From Limnohabitans sp. Jir72 (GTDB lineage: Bacteria > Pseudomonadota > Gammaproteobacteria > Burkholderiales > Burkholderiaceae_C): a stretch of 64,000 nucleotides of DNA. A program made the position numbers and the translations under genes. Location: positions 62,001 through 126,000 of the forward strand of contig NZ_NESC01000009.1 in assembly GCF_003063575.1 (NCBI RefSeq), given 5' to 3'. The notes beneath the pieces are model-generated. The model was not told the origin of the DNA. It searched no databases and worked only from the letters and a program-made list of their open reading frames with translations. Numbering within the stretch: the first letter of the stretch is position 1; the number at the start of each line of letters is the position of its first letter. This document shows, one piece after another, positions 51,085 to 62,739 of the stretch.

Positions 51085-51513
51085 GTGTTTCAAGGGGCTT
51101 CATCGCTGAGTCTGGATGCCAAGGGGCGGCTGTCTGTGCCGACCCGGCACCGTGACGTCTTGAGCGCGATGGCACAGGGCCACTTGACCATCACCAAGCA
51201 CCCCCATGGTTGCCTGATGGTTTTCCCTCGCAACGAGTGGGAAAAGTTCCGTGAGCGCATCGCTCAGCTGCCCATGTCGGCCCAGTGGTGGAAACGTATT
51301 TTTCTGGGCAATGCCATGGATGTGGAGATGGATGGCACCGGTCGCGTGTTGATTTCGCCCGAGTTGCGCCAGGCCGCGGGTATTGCCAAGGACACCATGC
51401 TCTTGGGCATGGGCAACCACTTTGAGCTGTGGGACAAAGCCACTTACGACGCGCAGGAAGCCCAAGCCATGCAAGGCGAGATGCCCGACGTGTTCAAGGA
51501 CTTTTCGTTCTGA
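51085..51513 (+). CDS. mraZ: Transcriptional regulator MraZ
   Basis: A 142-residue AbrB-like DNA-binding protein that autoregulates the division and cell wall cluster. Both DXXXR motifs of the two swapped-hairpin halves are present: [16 protein letters not shown] (near residue 12) and [16 protein letters not shown] (near residue 92). The GTG at 51085 gives the canonical start [14 protein letters not shown] and has AAAAGG upstream; a TTG 18 bp earlier is in frame but less likely. It is the first gene of the dcw operon. Confidence 0.92.
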   Translation: MFQGASSLSLDAKGRLSVPTRHRDVLSAMAQGHLTITKHPHGCLMVFPRNEWEKFRERIAQLPMSAQWWKRIFLGNAMDVEMDGTGRVLISPELRQAAGIAKDTMLLGMGNHFELWDKATYDAQEAQAMQGEMPDVFKDFSF

Positions 51514-51518
51514 CTGCC

Positions 51519-52448
51519 ATGACCAATACCTCAGCTGCCCACATCACCGTGCTGCTGCAAGAGGCGGTGGACGCCTTGTTGCAGTCTTCTGCTGGCGCTG
51601 ATGGCACCTATGTCGATGCGACCTTTGGCCGTGGTGGTCACTCCCGTTTGATCTTGTCACGCTTGTCGGCGCAAGGCTGTTTGCAAGCCTTTGACAAGGA
51701 TCTTGAGGCCATTGCCGAGGCGGGGCGCATCGATGACGCTCGTTTTTCGATTCGGCATGAAGGCTTTGCCAACCTGAGCGACTTGCCCGATGGCAGTGTC
51801 GACGGTGTGCTGATGGACCTGGGTGTCAGCTCTCCCCAGATCGACAGCCCCGAGAGGGGTTTTTCTTTTCGTTTTGACGGCCCGCTGGACATGCGCATGG
51901 ACACCACGCGCGGCGAGAGCGTGGCCGAATGGCTGGCAACGGCAACAGTGGATCAAATCACGGAGGTGATACGTGACTATGGCGAAGAACGGTTTGCTTT
52001 TCAGATTGCAAAGGCGCTTGTGGCTCGCCGACAAGAGCGGGGCCCAATTTCAACCACCGCCGATCTGGCCAAGCTCGTGGCTGACACGGTCAAAACCCGC
52101 GAGCCGGGCAAGGACCCTGCAACGCGGACATTTCAGGCTTTTCGGATTTTCATCAACGCCGAGCTTGAAGAGCTCGAACAAGCGCTGAACGCCAGCCTGC
52201 GTGTGCTCAGGCCGGGCGCGCGCCTGGTGGTGATCAGCTTCCATTCGCTGGAAGACCGCATCGTCAAACAATTCATGGCCAAGCATTCCAAAGAGGTGGT
52301 GGATCGCCGTGTGCCTTTTGCAGCACCCGTACCGATGCGTTTGAATGCGCTAGGGCGTGTCAAGCCCAGTGCCGATGAGGTTGGGAGTAACCCCAGATCT
52401 CGCAGCGCCATCATGCGCATTGCTGAGCGCACGCAGGTGCCTGCATGA
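51519..52448 (+). CDS. rsmH: 16S rRNA m4C1402 methyltransferase RsmH
   Basis: A 309-residue SAM-dependent methyltransferase (MraW). SAM-binding [14 protein letters not shown] (residues about 34-47), [46 protein letters not shown] and [13 protein letters not shown] are all family hallmarks. It starts 5 bp after mraZ; its last codon overlaps the ftsL ATG. Confidence 0.95.
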   Translation: MTNTSAAHITVLLQEAVDALLQSSAGADGTYVDATFGRGGHSRLILSRLSAQGCLQAFDKDLEAIAEAGRIDDARFSIRHEGFANLSDLPDGSVDGVLMDLGVSSPQIDSPERGFSFRFDGPLDMRMDTTRGESVAEWLATATVDQITEVIRDYGEERFAFQIAKALVARRQERGPISTTADLAKLVADTVKTREPGKDPATRTFQAFRIFINAELEELEQALNASLRVLRPGARLVVISFHSLEDRIVKQFMAKHSKEVVDRRVPFAAPVPMRLNALGRVKPSADEVGSNPRSRSAIMRIAERTQVPA

Positions 52449-52762
52449 CGCGATTGAACATCTTTTTGCTGGTGTTGGTGTTGACCAGTGCAATGGTGTT
52501 GGTGCACAACCAGTATGAGTCGCGTCGTCTGTTCATGGCCTTGGAGACGGCGCTGAAAGATGCACATCGTCTGGAGGTTGATCACGACCGATTGGAGGTC
52601 GAGCGCAGGGCTCAGGCAACGCCTTTGCGCGTAGAAAAAATTGCGCGTCAACAATTGCAAATGAAAACCGCATCGCCGGCCATCACGCAATATGTGAGCG
52701 TCTCGGGTTTGACCGCAAAGGGAATGGGGCTGGCGACGCCTGTTCAAGAGGTTTGGCCATGA
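52445..52762 (+). CDS. ftsL: Cell division protein FtsL
   Basis: A 105-residue bitopic membrane protein. Residues about 4-21 form one transmembrane helix, followed by a periplasmic coiled coil ([30 protein letters not shown] in parts) that pairs with FtsB in the FtsQLB complex. Overlaps of 4 bp at both ends (ATGA) tie its translation to rsmH and ftsI. Confidence 0.9.
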   Translation: MTRLNIFLLVLVLTSAMVLVHNQYESRRLFMALETALKDAHRLEVDHDRLEVERRAQATPLRVEKIARQQLQMKTASPAITQYVSVSGLTAKGMGLATPVQEVWP

Positions 52763-54495
52763 GCGTGCGCAGCGTACAACTGAGCTCCAGCCCCTTGCTC
52801 GCCAGTAAGACGCCCGTGTGGCGCAGCAAGTTGATCGTGGCGGCGATTGCTTTGGGGTTTTTGGGACTGGTGGCGCGTGCAGCCTATGTTCAGGTGATCG
52901 CCAATTCGTTTTTCCGTCACCAAGGTGAAGTGCGCTTTGCCCGCACCCTGAGTTTGCCCGCCAACCGTGGGCGGGTGCTCGATCGCAACGGATTGTTGCT
53001 GGCATCCAGTGTGCCTGCACCCAGTGTGTGGGCCAACCCCGAAGACATCGAGCGCGACCCGGGCAAGCTGCGTGACTTGGCTCGTCTCTTGCAGATGAGC
53101 CCTGCAGACCTGGACAAAAAACTCAAGGACGATGAAAAGACGTTTGTCTGGCTGCGTCGCCAGATGGATGAACCTGTGGTCAAGGCAATCCATGCATTGA
53201 ACATCAAGGGTGTGTATGACATCCGTGAATACAAGCGTCTGTACCCTGAAGGTGAAGCAGCCGCGCACATTGTGGGCTTTACCAATGTGGAAGATCAGGG
53301 CCAAGAGGGGGTTGAGCTGGTCTTTCAGAAACAATTGGCAGGCAAGTCCGGTTCGCGCCGCGTGATCAAGGACCGCCTGGGCCGCGTGGTGGAATCTGTG
53401 GGTGAGACGATCCCGCCTGAAGACGGTATGGACCTGCAGTTGAGCGTGGACAGCAAGGTGCAGTTCTTTGCATACCAAAAGCTGCGCGCGGCGGTGGAAG
53501 AAAACAAAGCCAAAGCCGGCAGCGTCGTGGTGCTTGATGCTCAAACCGGGGAGGTGTTGGCCTTGGCCAACTACCCCAGTTATTCGCCCGACAAACGCAT
53601 CAACCTCAGCGGTGAACAATTGCGCAACCGGGCATTGACCGACACCTTTGAGCCAGGCTCGACGATGAAGCCCTTCACGGTTTCCTTGGCGCTGGAAAAA
53701 GGCATCGTCAAACCCGATACGCCGATCCAGACCGCACCAGGCAAGATCACCATCACAGGCTCCACCATCAGTGATGCTCATCCGCATGGTGTCTTGACTG
53801 TCAGTGAGGTGATCCAGAAGTCCAGCAACGTGGGCACCGTCAAAATGGCGATGCAATTGCAGCCCAGGGAGATGTGGGAGATTTTCACGCAGGTGGGATT
53901 GGGGCAAAAGCCCCAATTGCCGTTTCCGGGCATGACCGCTGGCCGGGTGCGACCCTACAAGACCTGGCGCCCCATTGAACAGGCCACCATGAGTTACGGC
54001 TATGGCATCTCGGCCAGCTTGTTTCAGGTAGCGCGTGCTTACACGATGTTTGCGCGTGATGGCGAAGTGGTTCCTGCTACTTTGATGAAGGCCGAACATC
54101 GGGTGGCTGGCACACGGGTGATCAGTGTTGAAACGGCACGCGCAATGCGCAAGATGCTCCAAATGGCGGCAGGGCCAGGTGGTACCGGACCTAAGGCACA
54201 AACCATGGGCTATTCCGTAGGGGGCAAATCCGGCACGGCTCACAAGCAAGAAGGCAAAGGGTACGCCAGCAAAAAATATCGAGGGTTCTTTGTGGGATTG
54301 GCACCCATTGAGGCACCCCGCATCATCGTGGCTGTGATGATTGACGAGCCCAGCAATGGCAAGCACTTTGGTGGTGATGTGGCGGCGCCAGTTTTCAGTC
54401 AGACCGTCATGCAAACCTTGCGCTTGATGGGTGTGCAACCCGACATGGCCGTCAAGCCGCAAATCGTGACCCAGGCAGTTGAGGAGTCTTTCTGA
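52759..54495 (+). CDS. ftsI: Septal peptidoglycan transpeptidase FtsI (PBP3)
   Basis: A 578-residue class B penicillin-binding protein. A transmembrane helix (about residues 26-45) precedes the dimerisation domain beginning NRGRVLDRNG. The transpeptidase domain has the SxxK motif GSTMKPF (Ser301), SSN in KSSNVGT and KSGT in VGGKSGTAHKQ. It crosslinks septal peptidoglycan together with FtsW. Start ATG at 52759 overlaps the ftsL stop. Confidence 0.96.
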   Translation: MSVRSVQLSSSPLLASKTPVWRSKLIVAAIALGFLGLVARAAYVQVIANSFFRHQGEVRFARTLSLPANRGRVLDRNGLLLASSVPAPSVWANPEDIERDPGKLRDLARLLQMSPADLDKKLKDDEKTFVWLRRQMDEPVVKAIHALNIKGVYDIREYKRLYPEGEAAAHIVGFTNVEDQGQEGVELVFQKQLAGKSGSRRVIKDRLGRVVESVGETIPPEDGMDLQLSVDSKVQFFAYQKLRAAVEENKAKAGSVVVLDAQTGEVLALANYPSYSPDKRINLSGEQLRNRALTDTFEPGSTMKPFTVSLALEKGIVKPDTPIQTAPGKITITGSTISDAHPHGVLTVSEVIQKSSNVGTVKMAMQLQPREMWEIFTQVGLGQKPQLPFPGMTAGRVRPYKTWRPIEQATMSYGYGISASLFQVARAYTMFARDGEVVPATLMKAEHRVAGTRVISVETARAMRKMLQMAAGPGGTGPKAQTMGYSVGGKSGTAHKQEGKGYASKKYRGFFVGLAPIEAPRIIVAVMIDEPSNGKHFGGDVAAPVFSQTVMQTLRLMGVQPDMAVKPQIVTQAVEESF

Positions 54496-56033
54496 TGAAG
54501 AGGCTCCACAGCCCACAGGAAGCGGCCCACTGGTTGCGACAACGCGTGAGCGGTGCGCTGCGGACCGACAGTCGCTTGGTTCGACCTGGCGATGCTTTCA
54601 TTGCTTGGCCCGGGGCTGCGACCGATGGTCGTTTGTACCTGAGCGCATCGTTGCAGCAAGGGGCTGTGGCGTGCGTATTGGCTTGCGAAGGCTCAGAACC
54701 TTGGCAGGCGCTGGCCGACCAAGACTTGGCCGAGCACCATGTTGAACGGCTGGCGTGCATGGCAAACCTGAAGGCCCAAACGGGTCTATTGGCCGATGCC
54801 TATTACGAGCGTCCCAGCGAAGAGTTGGATGTTTTGGCGGTGACGGGTACCAATGGCAAGACCTCAACCACTTGGTGGTTGGCGCAAGCTTTGTCGTCAC
54901 CTGTGCTTCGCAGCCCTTGTGGCTTGGTAGGCACCCTGGGTATGGGGCAATTGCCTGACCTTTTGTTGACGGGAATGACCACACCAGACCCCGTATTGCT
55001 GCAGCGTCAGTTCCGCGAATTTGCTGACGAAGGGCTGAAATATTGCGCCATCGAAGCTTCCTCAATCGGATTGGCTGAGCGACGGCTGGATGGCACGCGT
55101 ATCCGAGTGGCGGTTTTCACCAATTTCACCCAGGACCACCTGGATTACCACGGCAACATGGGGGCTTATTGGTCGGCCAAAGAAGCCCTGTTCTGTTGGC
55201 CTGACCTGATCGGTGTTGTGATCAATGTGGACGATCCTCAGGGTTCGGTGCTGGCTCAACGCTTGCAGTTGCGTGGCATGGATGTCTGGACTTGTTCGCG
55301 ACAAGGCGCTGCTCGGTTGCGAGCACGTCAGATTCAAAGTGCTGAGGGCATTGCCTTTGAAGTGATGGAGGGTGATGAGCAGTTGGTGCTGCACACCACC
55401 TTGCTTGGTGATTACAACATTGACAACTTGCTCGGTGTGATTGGCAGTCTTCGTGTTTTAGGTTTCTCCTTGAAGGATGCATTGCAGTCCTGCACTTATT
55501 TGACCGCTGTGCCAGGACGCATGCAGCGTGTGGCTGGCCTCAAGACCGACGGGCCGATGGCGGTGGTCGATTACGCGCACACACCCGATGCAGTAGAAAA
55601 AGCCTTGATGTCTCTGCGTCCATTGGCCGCGCAGCGTGGCGGTCGTTTGTGGTGCTTGCTAGGCTGCGGGGGTGACCGTGATACGGGCAAACGTCCCCAG
55701 ATGGCTGCCGCTGCACAAGCGCACGCAGACTGCGTGGTAATGACGAGTGACAACCCCCGAAATGAGTCGCCACAAGCCATTCTTGCAGAGATGGTCGCTG
55801 GACTGAAGCAGACTCAGGCTGTGCTGATTGAGCCTGACCGTGCCATCGCAATCGATGCACTGATCCATCAGGCAGATGCCAAAGACGTGGTTTTGGTGGC
55901 CGGCAAAGGGCACGAGACCTATCAGGAAATTCATGGCGTTCGTCATGATTTTTCCGATGTAGAGCATGTGCAAGCTGCCTTGCAGCGACGGGCGGAGCGC
56001 CTGTGCAATGCACCACAGGGAGCGCGGACATGA
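54495..56033 (+). CDS. murE: UDP-MurNAc-tripeptide synthetase MurE
   Basis: A 512-residue cytoplasmic ligase adding meso-diaminopimelate to UDP-MurNAc-L-Ala-D-Glu. The ATP loop TGTNGKTSTTW is near residue 116, and the DNPR motif in MTSDNPRNESPQ marks specificity for meso-DAP, agreeing with dapF upstream. GKGHETYQ is the conserved C-terminal motif. Its ATG shares one base with the ftsI stop (TGATG). Confidence 0.95.
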   Translation: MKRLHSPQEAAHWLRQRVSGALRTDSRLVRPGDAFIAWPGAATDGRLYLSASLQQGAVACVLACEGSEPWQALADQDLAEHHVERLACMANLKAQTGLLADAYYERPSEELDVLAVTGTNGKTSTTWWLAQALSSPVLRSPCGLVGTLGMGQLPDLLLTGMTTPDPVLLQRQFREFADEGLKYCAIEASSIGLAERRLDGTRIRVAVFTNFTQDHLDYHGNMGAYWSAKEALFCWPDLIGVVINVDDPQGSVLAQRLQLRGMDVWTCSRQGAARLRARQIQSAEGIAFEVMEGDEQLVLHTTLLGDYNIDNLLGVIGSLRVLGFSLKDALQSCTYLTAVPGRMQRVAGLKTDGPMAVVDYAHTPDAVEKALMSLRPLAAQRGGRLWCLLGCGGDRDTGKRPQMAAAAQAHADCVVMTSDNPRNESPQAILAEMVAGLKQTQAVLIEPDRAIAIDALIHQADAKDVVLVAGKGHETYQEIHGVRHDFSDVEHVQAALQRRAERLCNAPQGART

Positions 56034-57451
56034 GCGCGATGATGTTGACGCTTAAGCAAGCGTTGGCTTGGCTGACAAATGCACACTGTGCCGGTGATCC
56101 GGATCTACGGGTTGACCGTGTGCACACCGACACACGCAGTGTTCGTGCAGGTGATTTATTTGTGGCTTTGCGGGGCGAGAAATTTGACGGAAATCAGTTC
56201 ATTGCCCAAGCAAAGATACAAGGAGCCGTGGCGGTCTTGTGTGAGCCCCAAGGCGAAAGCTTGGCGCAAGCGCATGGACTGAGTGCTTTGGTGGTGCCCG
56301 ATGCCCGTTTGGCACTTGGTGAGTTGGCCGCAGGCTGGCGTGCGCAGTTTGACTTGCCTTTGATCGCGGTGACCGGCAGCAATGGGAAAACCACGGTCAC
56401 GCAGATGATTGCATCGATCCTGCGTGCCCATGCGCCAGAGCACAGTTTGTCTACGCAAGGCAACCTCAATAATGACATCGGCGTCCCGTTGACCTTGCTC
56501 AATTTGCGACAGCACCACCAAATGGCCGTGGTCGAGTTGGGCATGAACCACCCGGGAGAAATTGCCTACCTGGCACGTTTGACCAAGCCCACAGTGGCTT
56601 TGGTCAATAACGCCCAGCGTGAGCATCAAGAATACATGGGTACTGTGGAAGCGGTTGCCCGCGAAAACGGTGCGGTATTGCAGGCGCTAGCTGACGAAGG
56701 TGTGGCGGTCTATCCGGCAGACGACCTGTACACCCCGATCTGGACGGATTTGGCAGCATTGCGGACATGTCGCACATTTGCTTTGCAGGGGGCTGATGTC
56801 AGCGCAACGGATCTGCTGTGGATTTCGGGCGCGTGGCAATTCACGCTCAAGACAAAAGAAGGCATCGCACCCGTGCGTCTGCACATTGCAGGGCGTCACA
56901 ACGTCAAGAACGCATTGGCTGGCGCGGCCTGCGCACTGACTGCTGGCGTAGAGCTGGCCTCGGTGGTGCAGGGCTTGCAAGTTTTTCAGCCAGTGAAGGG
57001 CCGCTCGCGCGCTTTGACGCTGGAACTGGATGGTCAAGAACGCTCATTGGTGGACGATACCTACAACGCCAATCCAGATTCGGTACGTGCTGCGATCGAT
57101 GTGTTGGCCGAACTGCCTGTGCCTCGTTTGATGGTGCTAGGGGACATGGGCGAAGTGGGCAATCAAGGACCGCAGTTCCACGCCGAAGTCGGGGCTTATG
57201 CCTTCGAGCGTGGCATCGAGGCGCTCTACACCCTGGGGGCCATGTGCGTCGATGCCGCCAAGGCTTACGGTGCGGCCCGCCATTTTGAGAACATGCCCGC
57301 ACTGCTTGAGGCGGTACTGTCCGACGCCCGGAATTTCCAGAGCATCGTCGTCAAGGGTTCGCGCTTCATGAAGATGGAGCAGGTGGTCGAGGCCCTGGTG
57401 CAGCAAGCTGCAGAAACCAACAACAAAAAAGGGGAGGCCCATGCTGCTTAG
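56030..57451 (+). CDS. murF: UDP-MurNAc-tripeptide D-Ala-D-Ala ligase MurF
   Basis: A 473-residue Mur ligase. Seen: [24 protein letters not shown] in parts, ATP loop [12 protein letters not shown] (residues about 114-125), [21 protein letters not shown] and [11 protein letters not shown]. It completes the UDP-MurNAc-pentapeptide. Start ATG at 56030 overlaps the murE stop by 4 bp; its 3' end overlaps mraY by 11 bp. Confidence 0.95.
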   Translation: MSAMMLTLKQALAWLTNAHCAGDPDLRVDRVHTDTRSVRAGDLFVALRGEKFDGNQFIAQAKIQGAVAVLCEPQGESLAQAHGLSALVVPDARLALGELAAGWRAQFDLPLIAVTGSNGKTTVTQMIASILRAHAPEHSLSTQGNLNNDIGVPLTLLNLRQHHQMAVVELGMNHPGEIAYLARLTKPTVALVNNAQREHQEYMGTVEAVARENGAVLQALADEGVAVYPADDLYTPIWTDLAALRTCRTFALQGADVSATDLLWISGAWQFTLKTKEGIAPVRLHIAGRHNVKNALAGAACALTAGVELASVVQGLQVFQPVKGRSRALTLELDGQERSLVDDTYNANPDSVRAAIDVLAELPVPRLMVLGDMGEVGNQGPQFHAEVGAYAFERGIEALYTLGAMCVDAAKAYGAARHFENMPALLEAVLSDARNFQSIVVKGSRFMKMEQVVEALVQQAAETNNKKGEAHAA

Positions 57452-58619
57452 CTTGGCGCAATGGTTGCAAACGTTGTCTCCCGATTGGGGCTTTTTGCGT
57501 GTGTTTCAGTACATCACCTTCCGTGCGGTGATGGCTGCTTTGACGGCCTTGTTGATCGGCTTGGGTGCCGGTCCATTTGTGATTCGCCGCCTGACCTCGC
57601 TCAAGATTGGGCAGCCCATCCGTGGTTATGCGATGCAGTCACACCTGGCCAAAAGCGGCACACCCACCATGGGCGGCGTGCTGATCTTGTTGTCGATCGC
57701 CATCTCGACCTTGCTCTGGTTTGACCTGTCCAACCGATTCGTCTGGATCGTGTTGATTGTGACCTTGGGCTTTGGCGGTATCGGCTGGGTGGATGACTGG
57801 CGCAAGGTGGTCAACAAAGACCCCGAGGGCATGCGCTCGCGTGAGAAGTATTTCTGGCAATCGGTGATTGGGCTGCTGGCGGCGTTGTACTTGGTGTTCA
57901 GCATTTCAGAAAGCTCCAACCTGCGTGTGCTGGACCTGTTTGCCAAATGGGTCATGTCCGGTTTCGATGTGAACTTGCCCCCCAAAGCCGGTTTGATGGT
58001 GCCCTTCTTCAAGGAGGTGAGCTACCCGCTGGGCGTATTCGGCTTTGTGATCCTGACCTACCTGGTCATCGTGGGTGCCAGCAACGCGGTCAACCTGACC
58101 GATGGCTTGGATGGCCTGGCCATCATGCCTGTGGTGATGGTGGGCTCTGCATTGGGGGTGTTCGCGTATGTGACCGGCAGCTCGGTGTATTCCAAATACC
58201 TGTTCTTGCCGCACATCCCCGGTTCGGGAGAGTTGATGATTTTCTGTGCGGCCATGGCAGGCGCGGGTTTGGCTTTCCTGTGGTTCAACACCCACCCAGC
58301 ACAGGTGTTCATGGGCGATGTGGGTGCGCTGGCGCTGGGGGCCGCATTGGGCACCATCGCGGTGATCGTGCGCCAGGAGATCGTCTTGTCCATCATGGGC
58401 GGTATTTTCGTGGTGGAGGCCGTGTCGGTGATGGCACAGGTGGCGTACTTCAAATACACCAAGAAAAAATACGGTGAAGGTCGTCGCATCCTGAAGATGG
58501 CGCCTTTGCACCACCATTTTGAAAAAACAGGCTGGAAAGAAACGCAGGTTGTCGTGCGTTTCTGGATCATCACCATGCTGCTGTGCCTGGTCGGCCTGTC
58601 GACCTTGAAGCTGAGGTAA
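57441..58619 (+). CDS. mraY: Phospho-MurNAc-pentapeptide translocase MraY
   Basis: A 392-residue integral membrane enzyme with about ten hydrophobic segments that transfers phospho-MurNAc-pentapeptide to undecaprenyl phosphate, making lipid I. Catalytic and binding motifs are [26 protein letters not shown] (Asp-Asp), [10 protein letters not shown] and the HHHFE loop. It lies 3 bp before murD. Confidence 0.96.
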   Translation: MLLSLAQWLQTLSPDWGFLRVFQYITFRAVMAALTALLIGLGAGPFVIRRLTSLKIGQPIRGYAMQSHLAKSGTPTMGGVLILLSIAISTLLWFDLSNRFVWIVLIVTLGFGGIGWVDDWRKVVNKDPEGMRSREKYFWQSVIGLLAALYLVFSISESSNLRVLDLFAKWVMSGFDVNLPPKAGLMVPFFKEVSYPLGVFGFVILTYLVIVGASNAVNLTDGLDGLAIMPVVMVGSALGVFAYVTGSSVYSKYLFLPHIPGSGELMIFCAAMAGAGLAFLWFNTHPAQVFMGDVGALALGAALGTIAVIVRQEIVLSIMGGIFVVEAVSVMAQVAYFKYTKKKYGEGRRILKMAPLHHHFEKTGWKETQVVVRFWIITMLLCLVGLSTLKLR

Positions 58620-58622
58620 GCC

Positions 58623-60371
58623 ATGCAACAGCTCCACGGTCAACACGTTCTGATTCTGGGTTTGGGTGCGTCGGGCTTGGCGATGGCCCGCTGGTGCGCC
58701 CGTGCCGGTGCTGACGTGACCGTGGCCGACACACGTGAAAGGCCACCTCAACTGGCCGCCTTGCATGCCGAATGGCCGCAAGTGAAATTTGTGCCTGGCG
58801 CATTCAACGCCAGCTTGGTCGCAGGCACTTCGGTGCGTGCTGTTTTCCGCAGCCCCGGCCTGTCACCCGAAGTGGTGGCCCCCGTGGTGGATGCCGCCAA
58901 AGCCATCGGCTTGTGGCAAGGCGGCGAGCTGAGCCTGTTCGCAGCCGCATTGCAAGATCTGAAAAATGAATTTGGCTATGCGCCCCAAGTGCTGGCGATC
59001 ACGGGCACCAATGGCAAGACCACTGTGACTTCGTTGACCGGTCAATTGGTCGAGCGTTCTGGCAAAACCGTGAAGGTGGCCGGCAACATTGGCCCGACCC
59101 TGCTGGACACCATGGCCGAGGCCCTGGCGCAGGCCGATGCGCTGGTGGTGCAGCAGGCGCAGGCGTTGGCCGAGCAGCAAGCGCAAGAAGCCGACAAAGA
59201 CACTGTGTCACCGCCTGCAGTTGCTCTGACTGAGGCGGTTGCCGAGCTCGCAGATGAGGCGGGCGTTGACGGTGCGACCGACGAGAATGCCGAGGACGTT
59301 GATGCCGAGGATATCGCCGTGGTGCTGCCGGTGGTCGCACCTGCAGTGGTGCACCCGATGGCCAGCGCCTTGCCACAAGTGTGGGTGCTGGAGTTGTCCA
59401 GCTTCCAGCTCGACAGCAGCGACGGCTTTGAGCCCACTGCCGCCACCGTTTTGAACATCACGCAAGACCACTTGGACTGGCATGGCTCGATGGATGCCTA
59501 TGCCGCTGCCAAGGCCCGCATTTTTGGCGACAAGGGCTTGATGGTGCTCAACCGGGAAGATGCACTGGTCATGGCCATGCGGCCAGCGCCCATCAAGGTC
59601 AAACTCCAGCGTCCCATTGAACGTGCCTGCGTGACCTTTGGTGGCGACATGCCCCAGCGCCCCGGCGACTTTGGCATCGAAGTCATGAACGGCATGACCT
59701 GGCTGGTGCGCGCTTTGGAGGCCGATGAAACCCGTCGTCGACGCAAGGACGCCGAGGAAGAGTTGCACATTCAGCGCCTCATGCCTGCCGACGCCTTGCG
59801 CATCCGAGGGCGTCACAACGCGGTCAATGCCCTGGCCGCTTTGGCATTGGCCAGCAGCGCGGGCTGTTCTTTGGCCCCGATGTTGTATGGCTTGCGCGAG
59901 TACCGCGGTGAGCCGCACCGCGTTGAGCCGGTTGCCGTGGTCAACGAGATCGAATACTTTGACGACAGCAAAGGCACCAACGTAGGGGCCACCGTGGCCG
60001 CCTTGCTGGGCCTGGGCGCTGACCGCCGTGTGGTGGTCATCTTGGGAGGCGATGGCAAGGGGCAGGACTTTGCACCATTGGCCGAGCCCGTCTCGCGTTT
60101 TGCGCGTGCGGTCGTGTTGATCGGCCGCGATGCGCCTGTGATCCGCGAAGCGCTGAGCAGGGTGTCTGTGCCGGTGCAGGATGCCCACGACATGGTGGAC
60201 GCGGTCAAGCAGGCCACAGCGCTGGCACAAACCGGCGATGCGGTTTTGATGTCGCCCGCTTGTGCCAGCTTTGACATGTTCGAGGATTACGAGCACCGTG
60301 CCTGTGTGTTTGCTCAGGCCGTTGCCGATCTGGCCGATGCCGCCGGTGTCAGCATGGAGGGCACGCTGTGA
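58623..60371 (+). CDS. murD: UDP-MurNAc-alanine D-glutamate ligase MurD with two insertions
   Basis: A 582-residue ligase, much longer than the about 440-residue E. coli enzyme. Core motifs are intact: [11 protein letters not shown] loop [12 protein letters not shown] (residues 127-138), [40 protein letters not shown] and DDSKGTN. Between GNIGPTLLD and VLELSSFQL is an insertion of about 80 residues (167-249), rich in Ala, Glu, Asp and Gln; a second charged insertion includes [13 protein letters not shown]. The insertions are in frame and probably surface-exposed. Confidence 0.93.
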   Translation: MQQLHGQHVLILGLGASGLAMARWCARAGADVTVADTRERPPQLAALHAEWPQVKFVPGAFNASLVAGTSVRAVFRSPGLSPEVVAPVVDAAKAIGLWQGGELSLFAAALQDLKNEFGYAPQVLAITGTNGKTTVTSLTGQLVERSGKTVKVAGNIGPTLLDTMAEALAQADALVVQQAQALAEQQAQEADKDTVSPPAVALTEAVAELADEAGVDGATDENAEDVDAEDIAVVLPVVAPAVVHPMASALPQVWVLELSSFQLDSSDGFEPTAATVLNITQDHLDWHGSMDAYAAAKARIFGDKGLMVLNREDALVMAMRPAPIKVKLQRPIERACVTFGGDMPQRPGDFGIEVMNGMTWLVRALEADETRRRRKDAEEELHIQRLMPADALRIRGRHNAVNALAALALASSAGCSLAPMLYGLREYRGEPHRVEPVAVVNEIEYFDDSKGTNVGATVAALLGLGADRRVVVILGGDGKGQDFAPLAEPVSRFARAVVLIGRDAPVIREALSRVSVPVQDAHDMVDAVKQATALAQTGDAVLMSPACASFDMFEDYEHRACVFAQAVADLADAAGVSMEGTL

Positions 60372-61669
60372 GCGAGCGCCAAGGCACCATGCTCACTCTG
60401 CGTGGCAGCTTTGCGCGCATGGGGGCCTTGTTCGGTGGTGGTGGCGCGCGTGCGCAAGCCGCTACGGGGCAGGGTCTGCCCGTCAATCTTGGTGCGTATG
60501 AGTTCGCCCGCCAGTCACCTGGCACGGCAGCCCGTTTGCAAGGGGTGGACCAAGCGCTGGTCTGGGTGGTGGTGGCGTTGCTCATGTGGGGCATGGTGAT
60601 GGTGTATTCGGCCTCGATCGCGATGCCTGACAACCCTCGTTTTGCCCGTTACACACAAACCTATTTCCTGATCCGTCACGTCATTTCATTGGTGATCGGC
60701 TGTGCCGTGGCCTTGCTGGCATTTCAAGTGCCCATGGAAGTGTGGGAGAAGGTCGCACGGCCCATGTTTTTGTTGTCCCTGGTTTTGTTGGCCATGGTCT
60801 TGATCCCGTTCATTGGGAAGGGAGTCAATGGGGCGCGCCGCTGGATACCCTTGGGCATCACGAACTTCCAACCTTCTGAGCTGGCCAAGTTGGCGACCAT
60901 CATTTATGCGGCCGATTACATGGTGCGCAAGATGGACGTCAAGGAGCACTTCTTCCGCGCCGTGTGGCCCATGGGCGCAGCCGTCGCAGTGGCTGGTGTG
61001 TTTTTGCTGGCCGAACCCGACATGGGCGCCTTCATGGTGATTGCCATCATCGCCATGGGGATCTTGTTCCTGGGCGGTGTGAATGCCCGCATGTTTTTTC
61101 TGATTTTTGCGGTGCTGGTGGGTGCGTTTGTGATCATGATTGCGGCATCCCCTTGGCGTCGTGAACGTATTTTTGCTTACCTCGATCCCTTCAGTGCAGA
61201 GCATGCTTTGGGCAAGGGTTATCAGTTGTCGCACTCCTTGATTGCGATCGGACGAGGTGAAGTCTGGGGCGTGGGCTTGGGTGGCAGCGTGGAAAAATTG
61301 CACTGGTTGCCCGAGGCGCACACCGACTTTTTGTTGGCGGTGATCGGCGAGGAGTTTGGCTTGGTCGGTGTGACCGTGGCGATTTTTGCCTTCTTGTGGT
61401 TGGCTCGCCGCATCATGGTGATCGGCCGTCAATCCATTGCCTTGGACAAGGTTTTCTCGGGCCTGGTGGCGCAAGGTGTGGGCATCTGGATTGGTTTTCA
61501 GTCATTCATCAACATGGGCGTCAATCTAGGCGCCTTGCCCACCAAGGGACTGACGCTGCCTTTGATGAGTTACGGTGGCTCGGCCATCATGATGAATTTG
61601 GTGGCCATTGCGATCGTCTTACGCATCGATGCCGAAAACAAACAAATGATGCGCGGAGGTCGGGCATGA
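60368..61669 (+). CDS. ftsW: Septal peptidoglycan polymerase FtsW
   Basis: A 433-residue SEDS-family glycosyltransferase with about ten transmembrane helices that polymerises lipid II with Fts[35 protein letters not shown] (in parts), [11 protein letters not shown], the region [27 protein letters not shown] and [10 protein letters not shown] are conserved. The start is GTG at 60368, overlapping the murD stop (GTGA). The first 55 residues are cytoplasmic and hydrophilic. Confidence 0.95.
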   Translation: MSERQGTMLTLRGSFARMGALFGGGGARAQAATGQGLPVNLGAYEFARQSPGTAARLQGVDQALVWVVVALLMWGMVMVYSASIAMPDNPRFARYTQTYFLIRHVISLVIGCAVALLAFQVPMEVWEKVARPMFLLSLVLLAMVLIPFIGKGVNGARRWIPLGITNFQPSELAKLATIIYAADYMVRKMDVKEHFFRAVWPMGAAVAVAGVFLLAEPDMGAFMVIAIIAMGILFLGGVNARMFFLIFAVLVGAFVIMIAASPWRRERIFAYLDPFSAEHALGKGYQLSHSLIAIGRGEVWGVGLGGSVEKLHWLPEAHTDFLLAVIGEEFGLVGVTVAIFAFLWLARRIMVIGRQSIALDKVFSGLVAQGVGIWIGFQSFINMGVNLGALPTKGLTLPLMSYGGSAIMMNLVAIAIVLRIDAENKQMMRGGRA

Positions 61670-62739
61670 CCGAACGCCAACAAAAATGCGCCTTGGTCAT
61701 GGCCGGTGGCACCGGTGGCCACATCTTCCCTGGCTTGGCTGTGGCAGAAGCTTTGCGCGATGCTGGCTGGCGCGTGCACTGGCTGGGAGCCCCCAACAGC
61801 ATGGAAAGCCAGTTGGTGCCGCCAAGAGGTTTTGCTTTTGAAGCCATCGACTTTGGTGGTGTGCGTGGCAAGGGTCTGAAAACATTGGCCTTGTTGCCCC
61901 TGCGCTTGCTCAAAGCTTTTTGGCAAAGCCTGCAGGTGGTGCGCCGTGTCCAGCCCAATGTGGTGCTGGGCTTGGGTGGCTACATCACTTTTCCGGGCGG
62001 CATGATGGCCAGCTTGCTTGGTAAACCCGTGGTCTTGCATGAGCAAAACTCGGTGGCCGGCATGGCCAACAAGGTGTTGGCTCAGGTGGCCGACCGTGTG
62101 TTCACCGCTTTCCCACACGTGTTCAAAACCGGGCGATGGGTGGGCAACCCCCTGCGCCAGGCATTCACGCAACAAGCCACCCCAGCAGAGCGCTTTGCCG
62201 ACCGCAGCGGTCCATTGCGCGTCTTGGTTGTCGGCGGCAGTCTCGGTGCCAAGGCGCTCAATGACATCGTGCCGCAAGCAATGGCACTCATCCCTGAAGC
62301 ACAGCGTCCGCAGGTCATCCACCAAAGCGGTGCGAAGCAAATCGACGCCCTGCGCGCCAACTATCAGGCAGCGGGTGTGCAGGCCGAGTTGACCCCATTC
62401 ATCGATGACACCGCCACCGCCTTTGCCCAAGCCGATCTGGTGATCTGCCGCGCAGGCGCCAGCACCGTGACCGAATTGGCCGCTGTGGGTGTAGCCGCCT
62501 TGTTTGTGCCTTTCCCCTACGCGGTGGATGACCACCAGACCACCAATGCGGACTTTTTGGTTCAGCACGGCGGTGGCTGGTTGGTGCAGCAGACCGAATT
62601 GACCGCCGAGTCTTTGGCCGCACGTTTACAAAATCTGGACCGCAGCCAATTGCTGGCCTGCGCCCAAAAAGCCCATGAACAGAAAAAAACAAATGCAACT
62701 CGGGAGGTTGTGATGGCTTGTGAGGAGTTGGCGGCATGA
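61666..62739 (+). CDS. murG: Lipid II-forming GlcNAc transferase MurG
   Basis: A 357-residue GT28 glycosyltransferase that adds GlcNAc to lipid I at the inner face of the membrane. Glycine-rich loops [17 protein letters not shown] (residues about 15-31), [14 protein letters not shown] and [13 protein letters not shown], plus HEQNSVAG and the donor-binding [13 protein letters not shown] are present. ATG at 61666 overlaps the ftsW stop by 4 bp. Confidence 0.96.
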   Translation: MTERQQKCALVMAGGTGGHIFPGLAVAEALRDAGWRVHWLGAPNSMESQLVPPRGFAFEAIDFGGVRGKGLKTLALLPLRLLKAFWQSLQVVRRVQPNVVLGLGGYITFPGGMMASLLGKPVVLHEQNSVAGMANKVLAQVADRVFTAFPHVFKTGRWVGNPLRQAFTQQATPAERFADRSGPLRVLVVGGSLGAKALNDIVPQAMALIPEAQRPQVIHQSGAKQIDALRANYQAAGVQAELTPFIDDTATAFAQADLVICRAGASTVTELAAVGVAALFVPFPYAVDDHQTTNADFLVQHGGGWLVQQTELTAESLAARLQNLDRSQLLACAQKAHEQKKTNATREVVMACEELAA

